This document shows positions 1 through 14,700 of a stretch of DNA of 64,000 nucleotides, piece by piece. Source of the DNA: Antedon mediterranea (taxonomy: Eukaryota > Echinodermata > Crinoidea > Comatulida > Antedonidae). Position 1 is the first letter of the stretch, and each line of letters begins with the position of its first letter. The stretch is taken from positions 4,154,001-4,218,000 of the forward strand of contig NC_092672.1 of assembly GCF_964355755.1 (NCBI RefSeq), read 5' to 3'. A model generated the notes under the pieces. It did not search any database and had not been told where the DNA came from. It saw only the letters and a program-made list of their open reading frames with translations. A program made the translations under genes and the position numbers.

Positions 1-1384
1 ATACAAAATGTGATTTCTACAGAGTACAGTACAGCCTACAGATACAGGCCTTTGCCTTGTTTTTGTGGGATCACTAACAATTAAGTAGGTATAATTAAGT
101 AGGTATAATTAAGCATAAAATAGTTCAAAACATAGATTATTAGATCTAAAAACACACAAAAACATTTTAAATCAAAATTATGCTGATAATTTTATTTGAT
201 TAGGTGGTCTAAATAGTAAAATTAACCAACGGCAGTTTTACATAGTGAGCATATCACATGCACTTTGTTCACTCGTGGTAGCTAGATACAGAACCTAGAA
301 ATTCGGTTCGGTTGTTAGGATTTATTCAAATTAAAGTTACCATATCACCTGGAATAGTTAGTTAAAGACATATATTTACTTAAAATGTAATATTAAATTA
401 TAAAACAGTAATTGTGCGTAAGTTGGCGCAATTTTCAAATAGCCCTCATTGTGCACGATAGTTGAATCCACGAATTCACTTCACTTGTGATGAAAACATC
501 ACGCATTTTTTAGATTTTTTCTGTTTTCGTTTTACTTTGATTAATTACAAATGAGGCAGTTAAGTCATAATAAAATTGTTTTTGCTTTCTATTAAACTTT
601 TAAGATAAAAATGTCATTTTATGAAAAAGTCAAGGAGAATTTTAGTTGTAAATTGTGAAGCGCCGCCGAAACGTTTGAGTTGAATAGGCACAACAATGCA
701 AAAATGGCTAGTTATTCATGAGGACTCCCATATTCACACAACCGAAATCGTTGTTTTTACATTGAAAAATGACTATTACAAACCAATGAACGTCTTGTGT
801 TTGACTCGTTAGACATGTCTGAGTATAGGCCCATACAAATTGCAATCAAAAACAAGTCAGGAAGAAATCTAAAGTTAAAATTTCAAACGCCATTAATCCA
901 GAATAGTCACGTCTATTTTACTGTACTCGAGCAACTTCATTATGCCACAAAACTACTCATTAGCATATCAGGTCATATCAAGGTCACGACAAAATCCCAG
1001 CCTTTGTCAAAAATATGCTGTAACAAAAGATTAATTATTGATATGACTACCGTTAGAAATTTATTAAATAGACAAATATAATATATTTAATATCCAAAAT
1101 TTATTTTACAAAATATTTGATTAATATTATTTAGAAATGTATTTTTGAAACTTACAGTAAAAGGTCATTAAATCCTAAATTCTTCCGTAAACATTTGGTA
1201 CACACACCGCCAGTGTTTTGTGTGGACCGTTTTGTGTACGTGCAATCAAGGAAACATATTAATATTATGTTGAAATTGTTTATTTTGTACAATATGTTTA
1301 ATTTAATGTGTAATTCTTTATATCATTAGTTAGGTAATCGTTCATCAAAATAGTACCACTTGAGTTGCTTTATTCTATATATAG
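1..1384. other. 5' flank of ORAI, no gene recognised
   Basis: AT-rich DNA with no convincing coding exon. The missing first exon of ORAI and its promoter may lie here or further left. A short duplication of 'aattaagtaggtat' occurs near position 80-112. Nothing else stands out. Confidence 0.4.
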
Positions 1385-2538
1385 AAATCCTGGCGAAAGT
1401 TAGTTATTCAGATTGGATGTTCAAGCTATATGTTGAAGAAATGTCGAACCAGCACTCGGAGCAGGCTCTCTCATGGAGAAAATTATACCTCAGCCGGGCT
1501 AAACTAAAAGCTTCTAGTAGAACATCAGCTCTTCTAGCTGGCTTCGCCATGGTATGTTTTTGAAAATAAAACATATACTACTAACAGTTTAATTGTATTA
1601 TATTTAAACAATTAATAAATAAACAATTTTTACTAGATTTGATTTTATTTGGTTTCAACATAAGATTACAAGACAATCTGAATACAAACATTTTACAAGT
1701 ACTGTAAATACATAAATAAGAAACCAAGGATAGCCAAGCCCATAAAGAAAAATCAACTTGATTCCAATGGGGTCCTTTAAAAACAGCAAAGACAATCACA
1801 ACTAACAGCATAAACATACAAATCAAACGCGCATGACAATAATATATTTTAATGGCAGATGATATACAGTTTAAAAATATGAGACAATCGTCAATAGCCA
1901 GTGGATGACCTACTGTACAGCATGAACCTAGATTGGAATATAGTATTTGTTATAATGGCATAAGACCTGGCATAAGTGCTTTTTAACAGCATGTTTAAAA
2001 ATATTTTTTCATTCTATTTTATTATTAAATTTCTATTTTTTAGGTGGCGTTGGTTGAAATAAGCCTCCCTGTTGGTCTACCGACAGCTCTCATTATGTGT
2101 TTCAGCGTCATCACTATTCTACTCATAGTGACACATCTGTTTGCGCTACTCGTCAGTACGTGTATACTACCAAACATCGAAGCTGTCAGTAACATTGAAA
2201 ACATTAACGCTGTCAAAGAATCGCCTCACGAGAGTATGAGCACGTACATTGAACTATCGTGGATTGCTTCTACCGCCCTCGGTATCTTGCTATTCCTTTT
2301 AGAGATTATGGTTTTAATCTGGATTCAATTTTATGAAAACTACAAATACGCAGGGTATGTGGCGACTGCGCTACTAATACCCGCCTTGTTGGCTGTTTGC
2401 GTTTTTGCATATCATTTTTATCATAAGCTAGTCACGCATAAATACAAAAGTTATAATACGACGATTGATGAACTGGATGGACTCGCAACCGAGTTAGAAA
2501 ACAATACAGAAATGCATGGTGTTACACTAGAAGTGTAA
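1385..2538 (+). CDS. ORAI: ORAI calcium release-activated calcium channel (5' end incomplete)
   Basis: Pore subunit of the store-operated (CRAC) calcium channel of the plasma membrane, gated by STIM. Two exons are seen: about 1385-1551, and 2044-2538 ending in TAA. The join is ATG|GTATGT to TTTTTTAG|GTG, in phase. Exon 1 encodes YSDW, then [20 protein letters not shown] and the start of TM1; exon 2 continues VALVE, where the Glu corresponds to the selectivity-filter Glu of the family. Next come [20 protein letters not shown] (TM2 and loop), KESPHE, TM3 with a conserved acidic residue (LFLLEI), TM4, and a short C-terminal tail that could form the STIM-binding coiled coil. The first in-frame ATG is at 1417, but the conserved YSDW lies upstream of it. 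I therefore infer an upstream exon joined at the acceptor near 1383-1384. Without that exon the visible protein is about 209-218 aa, shorter than vertebrate ORAI1. The long loop 3-4 insert of vertebrate ORAI1 is absent. Confidence 0.93.
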
Positions 2539-3763
2539 AATAACCATTGGTAGAAATGGGTGAAAACGGTTCTTGCCCAGACACCATGGCAGTTTTTTGT
2601 AATCACAATTCAAGTTTTATACTATTTGTAATTTGTAATACTTTTTATTCAATAAGAATCAATCATTACAATTTTGGTGCTAGGTTTTATTGAAATATAT
2701 TATTTTTCTGGGGTCTTAACAAACACACACACTAATTCATAATGTACTAATTGTACTCTAATGAATTAAATTCAATTTATTCTGGATTTTACAAAACAAA
2801 CAATAATAACACATACATCACAATGCAAGACCTGGGGGATGTCCCATTGTGATTAGACATCAATAAACAGACACTTTGCTGGTTTGTTTTTTAAAACTTT
2901 ACTTTACCTTCATTATTTTATTTATTGAGATAATTTTTAATGAGATATTAAAAACATATATTTACAGTATTTTGTATTACACATTTAAAAATGCTTTTAA
3001 ACAATTTATCAGCAATTGGAACTTTTATTCCAATTATAAAAGACCAAGTTGTAATCCTATTGTTCATTTACACTAGAATTACAGACCACTGCTATATCAT
3101 AGCTGGCTAAACACTATTTAGTATTATTATTATTTGTCCTCCCCCTTCAGATCAGGCCTTGAGAGCCACAAGCACCGATTACAACTATAACCCCATTTCT
3201 TGAAACATTGTTTAAGCAGGGAGTTGTCAACTCCCTGGTTTAAGGTGGTATTTTTTAATTTTTTACTGGAATATAATAAATTCTAAACTGGCCAGTGATA
3301 TAATGGGAATTAATAATATGTCTCTTCAACTATGTTTAGTAATGTAATTGGGTTGGTTTGAATTAATTCATGTTTTATATTACGTGTTTATTTGGCACAA
3401 TTGCAGCTAACGTTCTTCAGTATTCACTTTAAAAATATTAAATGTGCAATGCCTATCGCTATCAATAAAATGTTTAAATACAAGTAATTCATGATTTTCT
3501 GCTTGTTTTTTTTAAAAGTTTATTACTTCATTATCCACTGTCATATTCCTCTCAAGGTTTCTCTCTGCTTAGTGATTCCATGGAGATTCTGATCCAGGCT
3601 GTCCCAACCTATCAAGAAAAAAAAAGGAAGACAAGTTATTCTATTAATAGAGGGCAGCAAACAACAAATACACAAGCAATCATTGAAAATGCAAAATAAA
3701 ATATCACATCTAATTATACTTCTCCATCCAAGTCTATATGTATTGTCTTTTTTACGTTAGTCC
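2539..3763. other. ORAI 3' flank
   Basis: Probable 3' UTR followed by AT-rich intergenic sequence. No further exon recognised. A fragment around 3120-3250 (ending 'caactccctggtttaagg') resembles sequence at 58625-58665 and may be an old dispersed repeat. Confidence 0.4.
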
Positions 3764-3890
3764 ACCAGTCAGCGTTTCAATTTTTGTCTGAAACGAGCTC
3801 AAGTAGTATACGTATGAAACGCCATATGTGCCAACATATCTTTTTACTAATATTAAGTCGAAACTACATTTAGAATCTAGACTAATTTCT
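3764..3890. repeat. Dispersed repeat shared with about 50325-50440
   Basis: Both places carry 'tttttgtctgaaac', 'acgtatgaaacgccatat' and 'ctttttactaatattaag' in the same order, with modest divergence. The second copy sits inside a LINE fragment, suggesting a small mobile insertion. Family not recognised. Confidence 0.5.
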
Positions 3891-5751
3891 AATTTTCTTT
3901 TCTCTTCTGTTGGAAATTTAATAAATGATATATATTCCCTCTTTTTATGAATTGTTAAGAATATCAATATATGGCCTGATGTGTAGACTTAATGCAAGCA
4001 AAAATATTTTAATCTCAACGATTATAAGCAACGTGTTAGTTAAGTCAAAGATGCTCTCCAGATGGAAATGCCATCCTGAGATGAGTAGTAGTAATTTTGT
4101 TTATTTTATTTATTTCATTTATATGTAATTTACTTTCTATGGACCAGAGTTTCCAAAATAAAAGATTGAATGAAATGAATGAATATTTAATAAAAATTTT
4201 ATCTAAATTCTAAGTGTATATAGTAACAATACATTCATTCAATAGGACCTTTGAGAAAAAATGAATTCTCACCAATAAATATTTAAAAAGCAAAAAAATT
4301 AAGTATGAACTTACTTTGAAGCTGTATTTTTGTTTCTTTTCTAAATTAAAATAAAACAAAGTCAAATCATTTTGTTATAGTTGACATTTATTCCTGAATA
4401 AAACTTTATAAAAATTGTGAAAAGAAAAAAAAAAGCTTTTCTTTCTTATACTATTTTTAATTTCTATACTATGCAAGTATTGTTTAGTTGGTTTACTGAA
4501 AAAACAAATATTCCTAAGTTAAAATGAATAATAATAGCATTTTGATAGTATTACAAAAATAATGATAATAATTTGTCATGCTAGCACATCTGCTTTGTAG
4601 GCCTACAGTACCTGTTAATGTCGTCGGCATATTTCTTAGAAAAAAATTACATGCTATTTGTCCATTTACATTTTAACATACTGGACGATATACATTTTAA
4701 AACATGAATATTTAATTGAATACTGATAAATCATTTGGAATCTAAAAATAATCTCGATTTTAATAAAAAAAATTATAAAGAAAATAAGTAGATAGATATT
4801 AACATACAGGTGGCATTTCTACGAAAAGTAAAAGTTGTGTAAATTTTTCAAACTCAAAAAGAAAAAAAATAGATTGTTAAATTTATGTGAATGCAGATTT
4901 ATATTTCAATTAATTATCTATTGGAATAACTATAATACTAATATATATTTACAATTTACAAGCACAACATGTAGAATTGTCCTTAAATTACTTTTTTAAC
5001 CAATCATAAAACCTTATCCATATAAGGTCATCATAGTTTGATTGTTATCAGTTGTCTTAACCAGATCCTCTGCTGGGACAGAGGTTCCCATTAAGAACAC
5101 AGACAAATCACAGTAAAATAGAAATAGGTTTAAAAGAAAAATATGATTATTTACTAGGTAAGATTTTTTATTATAACACTTAAAAGTGATGAAAAATATA
5201 CAATGAATTGTCAAATATTGGCTATATGACTTGAACCAATCACCCTAAATTGGAAAGGCAAACTTGTTACAGCTAAATAACCGCCTTGTACTCAAATTTT
5301 AGAAACTGTATATGTACAATTGAGCATTTTCAAGCCAATAGTTTGAAAGAATTTAGTGCACAACATTATCCAGAACGGATCATTATAGTATGATTGTAGG
5401 ACATTTGTTTCATAATTTGTCATAAACTACTTACATACATACATATTAACACAAATTGGTCTTTATTTACTATATACTGTATTTTTAAATCTATCTTTAA
5501 ATAATAAACAACAAACTATCAATAATTAGGACATAAATAGAACAACGATTACACTTATACATTGTTTTTTTAATTTAATGTAAATTTTTTTGTTTTCAGT
5601 TTATAATAGTATTTTTTATATGCAAACTTCTTACTTTTTTTTTGTATTTTATTAAATTTATCAAAATAAAATTTACCTTTAAAAAAAAAAGAAAGAACAG
5701 TAAGCGAAGTGCTCAATCCACTGCTAGATGGATAAAATACTTTGATTAAAC
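3891..5751. other. AT-rich intergenic / BCKDK 3' flank
   Basis: Very AT-rich. At 4125-4190 a stretch ending in 'aaagattgaatgaaatgaatgaat' looks like the 3' tail of a CR1-type LINE. The part next to 5752 is presumably the BCKDK 3' UTR. No other gene seen. Confidence 0.4.
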
Positions 5752-8700
5752 TCAAATACGGAAGCTCTCGTATTTGCCGTCAATATGACGTAATCTTAAA
5801 TAGATATCAGTGCCTAAACCCTGCATGGTCTGAAATGTCAGAGATCCGCCAAGGTAAGTTGCGTATGCCCGAGATGTAGGTAGTCCAAAGCCAAACCTGC
5901 AAAAAAATGCATATCAGTATAATATACGAACACCACAGGAGCAGAACAAATTCTAAACCGTCTGCTGATATACTGAAAATGTATTAATTAATTTGAGATG
6001 AGGAAATCTGTGAGAATGAGAAAAAGTCACCCCAAACGAGATTCGGACCCGGAACCTCCTGCTTGATATGCAGATGTCTTAACCATTATACCACTGGGGC
6101 TTTCATGATATTGTTTAAAACTCTTTAACACGCTCGGCATGGTACGGCGGAACAGCACTAGTCCCTTAATATGCATGTGCAGCAGAGATAAAATTGATAT
6201 GCCCTCATATATATTTCGGGCAATGGGGGAAAGGGTGAAGTTATCATAAGGAATCAAGCTTACCCGTGCATTGGCCCTGCTCCTGGTCCAAGATGGTCCG
6301 AATTCATAACCTCTCCCAGAATTCCCCCAGTCACTCTAGAGTCAGTGTTTTGTCCAACAGTTGTAAAGTGATACTGGAACACTCTGTTCACTATAGAGTG
6401 AGGGCATCCACCACCCTTGTCAGAAATTCTGAAAATCAGAAAAAAATGTTAATGTTTAGTGTTATTTCTAAATTAACAAAAGCACATGATGATGATGATA
6501 TAGTAAATATAAATAATCTTGTTAAAAGATAAATGTAAAAGAAAAAATAAAGATCTTGTTTTTATTTTATGTAATAGGATATTGAAAAAATGAGTTGTGT
6601 GGCTGAGAGTCTAAAGTAGGGGACAACTTAAATAAAACGGTATAGTTGTTAAGGTTCTCTCCTTCGACATTCACCAATCACACTTAGGCTAAGGGAAACG
6701 CCCATAAAATTAAGAAAATCTCCTATCTAAGTGAATAGAATTTAAGTTAAGTGAAAAGGGAAATACAGTATCTCACTTAAGTGTGATTGGTCACTAATCT
6801 TTCAATCAGCGCTTAAGTATCAATGTGAAGCTATGGCCTTAGGGCAAATAAAAAAAAATCAAAATATCCATTTACAAATAATTATTTGGTTGATTCAGTT
6901 ATGAAATAAACATACCTGATGATAAAGTCAAGATCATTATTAGTGATGGTAACGTCAATGTCTGGTAAACTGTGAGGGGTATCTAGATGATGTTCGATAG
7001 TAGCCCTGTATGAGAATAGAAAAGTTAAGACAACTGAAGAATATAAAATGACATTTCCCAAGTGGTGATGAGCGCTCACTGGCTAAACCCAGTGGCCACG
7101 GAGCTTATAGGGGCCCTGACCAAAAACCTGGGAAAATGGCATTGGAATATGTAGAAAAGAGCTAAAAACGTTTAAAGGTCTCCAGCGTTGAAGAGCAACA
7201 AAACCAGGGGCTTCATGTCTCTGCGTAACACCACTGCATATCCTATGATTTATAAATTTTAAATAGGCCTATCTTTGTTAATTACTAAATTACCCGCAAA
7301 TTCAGTTAAATGTTTGCGGCAGTGGCCAGAGTGCTATTTTGGTGTCTTTGAATAACCTCACGGATTATACCAAGGTAGACAGATAAACAGCCTGGCTTCC
7401 TGACTTACCTCATAGCATTCTTAATGAGTTCTGGCAAGATATAGTCTAGTGGTTGAGGAATGTAAGGAAATGTAGCTGCATGATGACCTTTGACCTTGAC
7501 CCTTGGTGCATGTCCATACTTATGCATACACAATTCACTGTAACAATAACAATTGTGTTAACATGAATTGATAGAATGTATTCTGCTGCTTTCAGTCTGT
7601 TGCACGTTAGTTTATCCATGGAGGAAATATATATTTCCTCCATGGTTTATCATACTATAATGCACAGGTTCTTAAAGAAAATGTGCTATAAAGGCTTTCA
7701 AATATTTGAATGGTTTGAAATTAAACTTTCTCTCTTTCTCTCAATACTAGACTTCTTCCTAAAACTATCTTGGGTTCAAAAGGTCCAAAATTCTTCTCTT
7801 CTATTGAAATTGCATTTTGGAAACATTTTGACCGATAACGAGAGATTTGACTGCACACACATTTTCTGGCTTATCAAGAAATATGTGATTTACTGTTGTT
7901 TGTACTACGTGACAATCAATGCACAAGTTGTGATCGGGGCAACCTAATTAAAACAAGATAATGAATGATGAATATAATTACGTAGCAAATTCGGCCCATT
8001 TCTCAATGATCTTCTTGAGTGATAGCTTTGTACAAATCATACCAATGAAGTGAGGCTGAAAAAATATACATGAAAAATGAGAAATGAAATGATAATTTTA
8101 TTGAATTTCCTTGTGTATGTATCGTTAAAAGATATATTATCTTATAAGCAAGTATGGTAGCATACTGAATCTTGTGATTGGCTGGCAAGAAAATGAATAT
8201 TTATGATTGGCTAGAGTTAAAATATAAGCAGATTTTATTGGTTGTTGCATTGTATGTTATGCTCCATTAACCTATTTATATGTTTAACAACTTGAAGTTG
8301 AAAAGTCCAGGATATCAGATTCAGTGGAGAACTGCAATAAGATTACGAACAAAAGGTCATCACAGGTCAAATGTAGGCTAGAATCATTGTGTCTTTCAAG
8401 CTCTGTCTACACTTCAAACTAGTTAACAAAAAAAGTATGATGTGCCCAAATATGGTAGTGATATGATGTCATCGTGTGCATATATGGGCACATCATATTA
8501 AGTTTGATGGTATATATAGAGCTTTAAGCCAAAATATGTGATTTGAATATATATGTGGTATGCAAAGTTTTGTATCAGGAACATTTGTTGAATAATCTGA
8601 TTACCTTCTCTTGGTGCAGTGCCAGGTGGTGTTCTGCTAAGATTCGTATGCCAAGACGAGATGTTAACATACGATCTAAAAACTGACGTATCATATCTTC

Positions 8701-11700
8701 ATCCTTAAAAAAAATCACACATATTGCCTATTTAAAATACAATAAACAAATTACCTTATTGAGTTAGAAGATGTATTTCACTGAGCTAACTATGTATGTT
8801 TACTTTTTTTATTTTATTTCATACACATCCAAAAGCGAGCACAAACTCGCCGGATAACTACTTTATAATTTATCGTGCTTATAGACTAAGTCTCATTTGA
8901 GGCTAAGGGAGCGGAGTTGAAAGAGTCATGAGTTATAACCCTGGCACTAGTTCAGGATTGAACCCGTACATTGGGATTGGAAGGCAACCATGTTAACCAC
9001 CAAGATACAGCTCCACTACAATTACACTTACTTTTATGTCATGTTCTCTACCTTCAGTAAATCCCTGAGCTAACTATGTATGCATACTTTTTTAATTACA
9101 CTTACTTTGATGTGCTTTCTACATTCATTAAATCCCTGAGCTAACTATGTATGCATACTTTTTTAATTACACTTACTTTGATGTGCTTTCTACATTCATT
9201 AAATCCCTGAGCTAACTGTGTCACAATGTCTTTGTGATCATCTAGCAATCCTTTAACTAAACTACAGTATTCCTCTTCAACTTTAAAGTCTTCAATCTGA
9301 AATAAAAATAGAATATTTTATTATTACCATAATACTCTAAATCAAAAGCCTCGATCGCACTGGACTTAATTTGGTCAAATTAATCGAGTCGCCGGCTAAA
9401 GTGACCAGAAAAAGTCCAATCCGAACACTCGCCACAGGGTTTGTCCAAGTTACAGTTACCGACCACTGCCTGCCCAGTAGAACTGAAGATGGTCTTGGTA
9501 AAAGTAACAATCCAAATTAAATTTAAAAATTGCCAGACCTCTACAAGTCTTCCCAAAATCTAATCCCTTCCAAAGATCAAATTCCATTTCTAAGATTTAA
9601 TCTCTTTTCAATATTTAAGCTTGTTAGGGTTTTTTGTGATAATTTACACTACCTTAATTTTTTTAGAATTGTTAAACTTTATGATTTGTAAGCTGGATCT
9701 AGGCCAGACAGCTCATAAGGCTGTAGATGTTTACATTATGCCCTAATAAAACCGTCCTTAAATGTTCATGTTATAGTTTACTAAACTAAAGCTTTGGGAT
9801 TTAAAATAGAAATTAACTCAAACATGACGCATTATATTTCATCATTCATGCATACTATCATTTTTCTAAAATGACCTCCGTTTTATTTATTTTGACAGAT
9901 AAAATGACCTGGGATACACTCCTAATAAACTACTAATATTTACAAGGAAGGGAAGTCTTCTGTCACTGCCAAGTTTATCAGCGACACGACACACGACTGG
10001 TTTAAACCAGTTTCTATTACACTTGCCCCCACATCCTGTGCAATCAAATGAACAGTGTAATTTTTAAATTAGCTAGTACTGTAGTTTATTGATAGGTTGA
10101 GATTATCTTAAGCTCTGTCTACACTATCAAACTTCATGTGACAACAAATGTCATACCACCACCATATTTGGGCATATCACCACCATATTTGGGCATATCA
10201 CCACCATATTTGGGCATATCACTACTATATTTGGGCACACCTTTTTTGTCAAAATAATTTGATAGTGTAGAGAGAGCTTTAGATATATATGTGTAGGGAC
10301 ATATTTAGTTAAAAATTAATGGGTATTATATTATTCTATGCGAGTTTAGACGTTGATTTCCACATTGTATAAATATCTGGATAATTTCATAAATAAGATC
10401 ATGGCAAAGATGTTCATAATTTTGTTGATTATTATCATGTTTTTTAACATCCATTTATTAACAATATATTCCAAAACGCATTTCTTCCCCTGCTATGGCT
10501 ACCGCATATCAGCTAAAACATTACCTGTGGAAACTCGGACAGCAGGTGGAAAGACCGAATGTAGAGTTCGTGTACACTGAGGATCGTGGGATTGCATCCA
10601 ATGATGAACGGAAGATTTCGAAATTCAGCAATGCGATGGGCAACCCTAACAGGCAGCTCCTTGTGGAGATATTGGGCACTACGCTGTGAAGGGAAAGAAA
10701 GTTACTGTTAAGCTCTGTCTCCACTATCAAACGTTATGTGACAACAAAATGTGATGTGCCTTATGGACATGATGATGTCATATCACTACCATATTTGGGA
10801 ATATCACTACCATATTTGTGTACATCACACTTTCTTTTGTCAAATTAGTTGATAGTGTAGACAGAGCTTTATATTAGCACAACACATTCTAATTAAAAAT
10901 AGAGTCGCTATCCAATAAAATTTGAACCATACCATGAAAGCCTTAGTGGTCTAATGGTAGGGTGTCTGCATATCAAGCAGAAGGTTCTGGGTTCAAATCA
11001 GCCTTTGCTAATTCTCACATATATTATACAAATTATCCTCATTCAACTCATAAACATTCATTATTTCTATCACAGAATATATCTACAGGTAAACAGCTGT
11101 TATTCTTGATAAATAATATGTTAGTTAATAATTAAGTCTGAATTGACTGTTGTATTTGGAAACCAAATGAATTCATTGCGTTTAATTAAATATGCATATT
11201 TAGTGTTTTGTATTTACAAAACCAGAACTACATTTACCAGTAGATGGTTGCCATCTGGTGATTTACCCGTGTACAAGAGTGTTGCCGGTGTTAGTCGAAC
11301 TGAAGGCTGAAAAATAAAAACAACGAAAAAACAATTACTCGAAACCCTGATGAAAGCTATGCCACAGTAGTTACATTTACAATCCTGTTGGTTCAGTACC
11401 CGCTACTTATTTGGCCTCAAACCCCTAGCCATCAGCACAAGCTTGGTGGTCTAGAGGTATGAACATCAGGCTAGCGATCTGGAGGTTCGAATCCCCTTGT
11501 TCTTTTAATGGGAAACTGTCCCCTATAGTGGTGGCCCCTGAATAGGGGTTGGATGTAATGTTCAAATATATTACTTCTTGTTATTTTCATGGGAAAAGTT
11601 CCCTAAAGTGGTGGCCCCTGAATAGGGGTTAGATGTAGTGTTAAAATAAATTGTTCTTTTCATAAGAAAATGTTCCTTAATAGTGTCCCAAAGGAGTGAA

Positions 11701-14700
11701 ACTATAGAACTGAATCTTAAATTACATCACAACATGTGTACGTGTGTTAGTGTACACAGCCAGTGTCAGTCAGAGTTTAAGTATTGATTGTCAAGTAAAG
11801 TACAGTTCAGTCCAGTGACCTCACAAATGAATCATAATTATGTATTTAAATAAATGATGGTTTATCATGCATACCAATGCATGCAAAAGGCCACACAGTC
11901 AACAGTTTGAAGAGAAGAGTGGGGATATGGTACCTTAAAAAGTAATAAATATCATGTAAATAGGTACAGGACAACTATATAAAATATAACAGTTAATTAT
12001 ATCTCAACTGTAGGTTGTGTAACAATACTATAACAATAATATATATCTTATTTCACAGTTTTTGTATAATTCTGATATTCATAAAATTTTAGATTTTACA
12101 ATAATGCTTATTTAAGTTCTTTGAACAACAAAAAAGATTCGTACAATCCAGCTTCCTTCAACAAAACATGCTCATTCATTGCCCCCCCCCCCCCCCAACA
12201 GAGCTTGTTTCCCCCTCAATTTCATTGGCGGACCTAGGATTTTGAAATAGGGGGAGAGTGTAGTGCCCAGGGCCTAAAAAAGGCAAATTTTAGGTGGTCA
12301 ACTGAAATTTGTGTCCTACAGTATGAACTTGTTTTCATATATTTTCCCCTTAAATTTTGCCTACAGTACTTCTCTCCTTTCTAAGCTTTGTTATGTTTAT
12401 ATTGTTCTCAGGTACAATAATTATTATCAATAGAATAAATTAATTATCCACATACTGTAATGGGATTTGCTGCAACCAGAAAATAACAATTATTGTACTT
12501 TAGAATAAGTTCAATAACATGTAACAGGGGTCAACTCAAACTGAATCAAGGTTAAACTATAATGGGTTATTTAATATTGAAGCATTCAAATGCTGATTCG
12601 GAACATTTTACTGGTAATACTTTAGTATTGAGAATGCCTGGTGTTGTGCCACCTTGAAACCATGGAGTAAACTCCATGCTTGAAACACAGCTTTTTTCAA
12701 AGAAAAAGTTTACAATTTAGTAATTTAATATTCGACTGACCAATTAATTAACATTTTAAATGTTTTATAAATGATGATAGGCTAATTAAAAAACAATTTT
12801 AAAACATTCTTTAAAAAAAGCTGAAATACACAGTATTGAATTATTGGATTCGGAGTAATAGGCCTCAGCGTACCAAGAATATTGAATAACTCAAGGCTGT
12901 ATTTTGCAATAACGGTATGTATTGTTGCACTAATGATTGCAGGTCAAAGTTTATTCACGTCTCAGCTGGGTAGCGTTTGCACAATGGGTAATAAAAGGAG
13001 ATAAATCAAGTATCAGTATTGTGTAAAAAGATAAAAAGAAAAATTAAGAAATATAGTCGAAATGTATTGTTATTTAATATAGGCGACCATTACAAAATAT
13101 GTAAATATAATAATGCTGGTTTGTTATTTATTTGGGAGACATAAAACATAATGTCCGAGTCTATAAAATTCTATTGGTCTCAAAAGATGTGTTGTTTGGT
13201 AGCTGTGGGTGTGGCCACTACCAGTACCTGCCAAAATACAGATGGTTTTCACCGATAAAATGCAAATCGCTGATTACTTTCTTTAAGATTAAAAAACAAT
13301 GCATTAGTAGGTTTCTTTTACCCAAACAATTTAAAAATCACTGTTTAGTTTTATTTTACAGACATGTAATGTATTTAAATATTTTAATTACAAAATTAAT
13401 CAATTTAATTTAATTTTTTATTTAATTTGACTCAATAAAATATTTTGTTACATGTACATATGCCACTAGAAACTTTATATATAAAAATCTGCTCATGATG
13501 GCTTGTTTGCGTTTTGTAGCATATTATTGTTGAAGAATTTTATATATCTTTATTTATTCCAATTATTGTTAAAGTTTACCACTATACAGTAGTACATTAT
13601 AAACCTTACTGATTCACCATTTGCTATTTTAACCATTCTTCTGTGATTGATGACTTGGACATACAACGCACGACATTTTATTACCCCCTTAAATGTAACA
13701 TTCTAAACCTATATTATCTTTTGCCGCTTAGATAACAATGGCACATATAGCACTGCACTACTGCATAATAATAAGAAGAAAGACAAGACACTTCATGTTT
13801 CCAAATGTTATTATTATGAATTCATGAAATTGTGTGACTAGTGTTGAGTCATCAGTGTTCTGAGAATGTGAGTTATACTGTATGATCATTTTTTTTTGTA
13901 AAACTCAACATCGTGTCATACTTTTTAAAACAAATAGTAAATACACTGTAGTACTCAGGTACTACATACAAAAAACAGTAACAATTTTGGGAAAAATATA
14001 GTCTTGTGTTTTTCTGATAAATGATCACAGTAAAGAATCGGCAGTACATTAAAAAAGGTTAAATATTATTAAATAGTGGGTGGATGTCAAATCGACAAAA
14101 CCTGTTAAAAATATTTATTTGGGTGCCAAGTGAAAAGGATAGTTGTTTTGAAAGAAGGCCTTAGAATAAATAACGAATCTAACTTTATGCGAGATTTTTT
14201 TTCCCTAAAATGGTATCAAAGAATTGCTTGCATATAAAAAATATATATAAACATATAAAATTAATAAAACAATAATAATATGAATTTGTAATGCACCAAT
14301 TCCAGCAGTAAGTGATCAAAGGTGCGGTGTATGAGAGAGCTCAATTTGAAAGAAAAAGATGAGTTTTCAAGATGAGATGATGAAGATGAAAGGCAAAAGT
14401 AGAAGAACATGATCTAATACTAATATAGTGGTGGGTAAGGTCATTCCATAAGCGAGAGGAAGCAGAAATAAAGGTGCTTATTAGGTCATACGTTTTAGTG
14501 TTAAAAGTCGGAATGGAAAGGAAAATGTTTTGAAGACGAGCGAAGGGAAGGTATGTGAAGAAGAAGGTGGTCAGAGAGATATGAAGGGGATTTAAACGAG
14601 AGAGCTTTATAGGTTAAGAGAGAGTATTTTTAAAAAGTTAGAGGCGTTTAATTGAGGAAGAAGGAAGATTGAACAATAAGGAGTTACCTAACCCTTAGAC

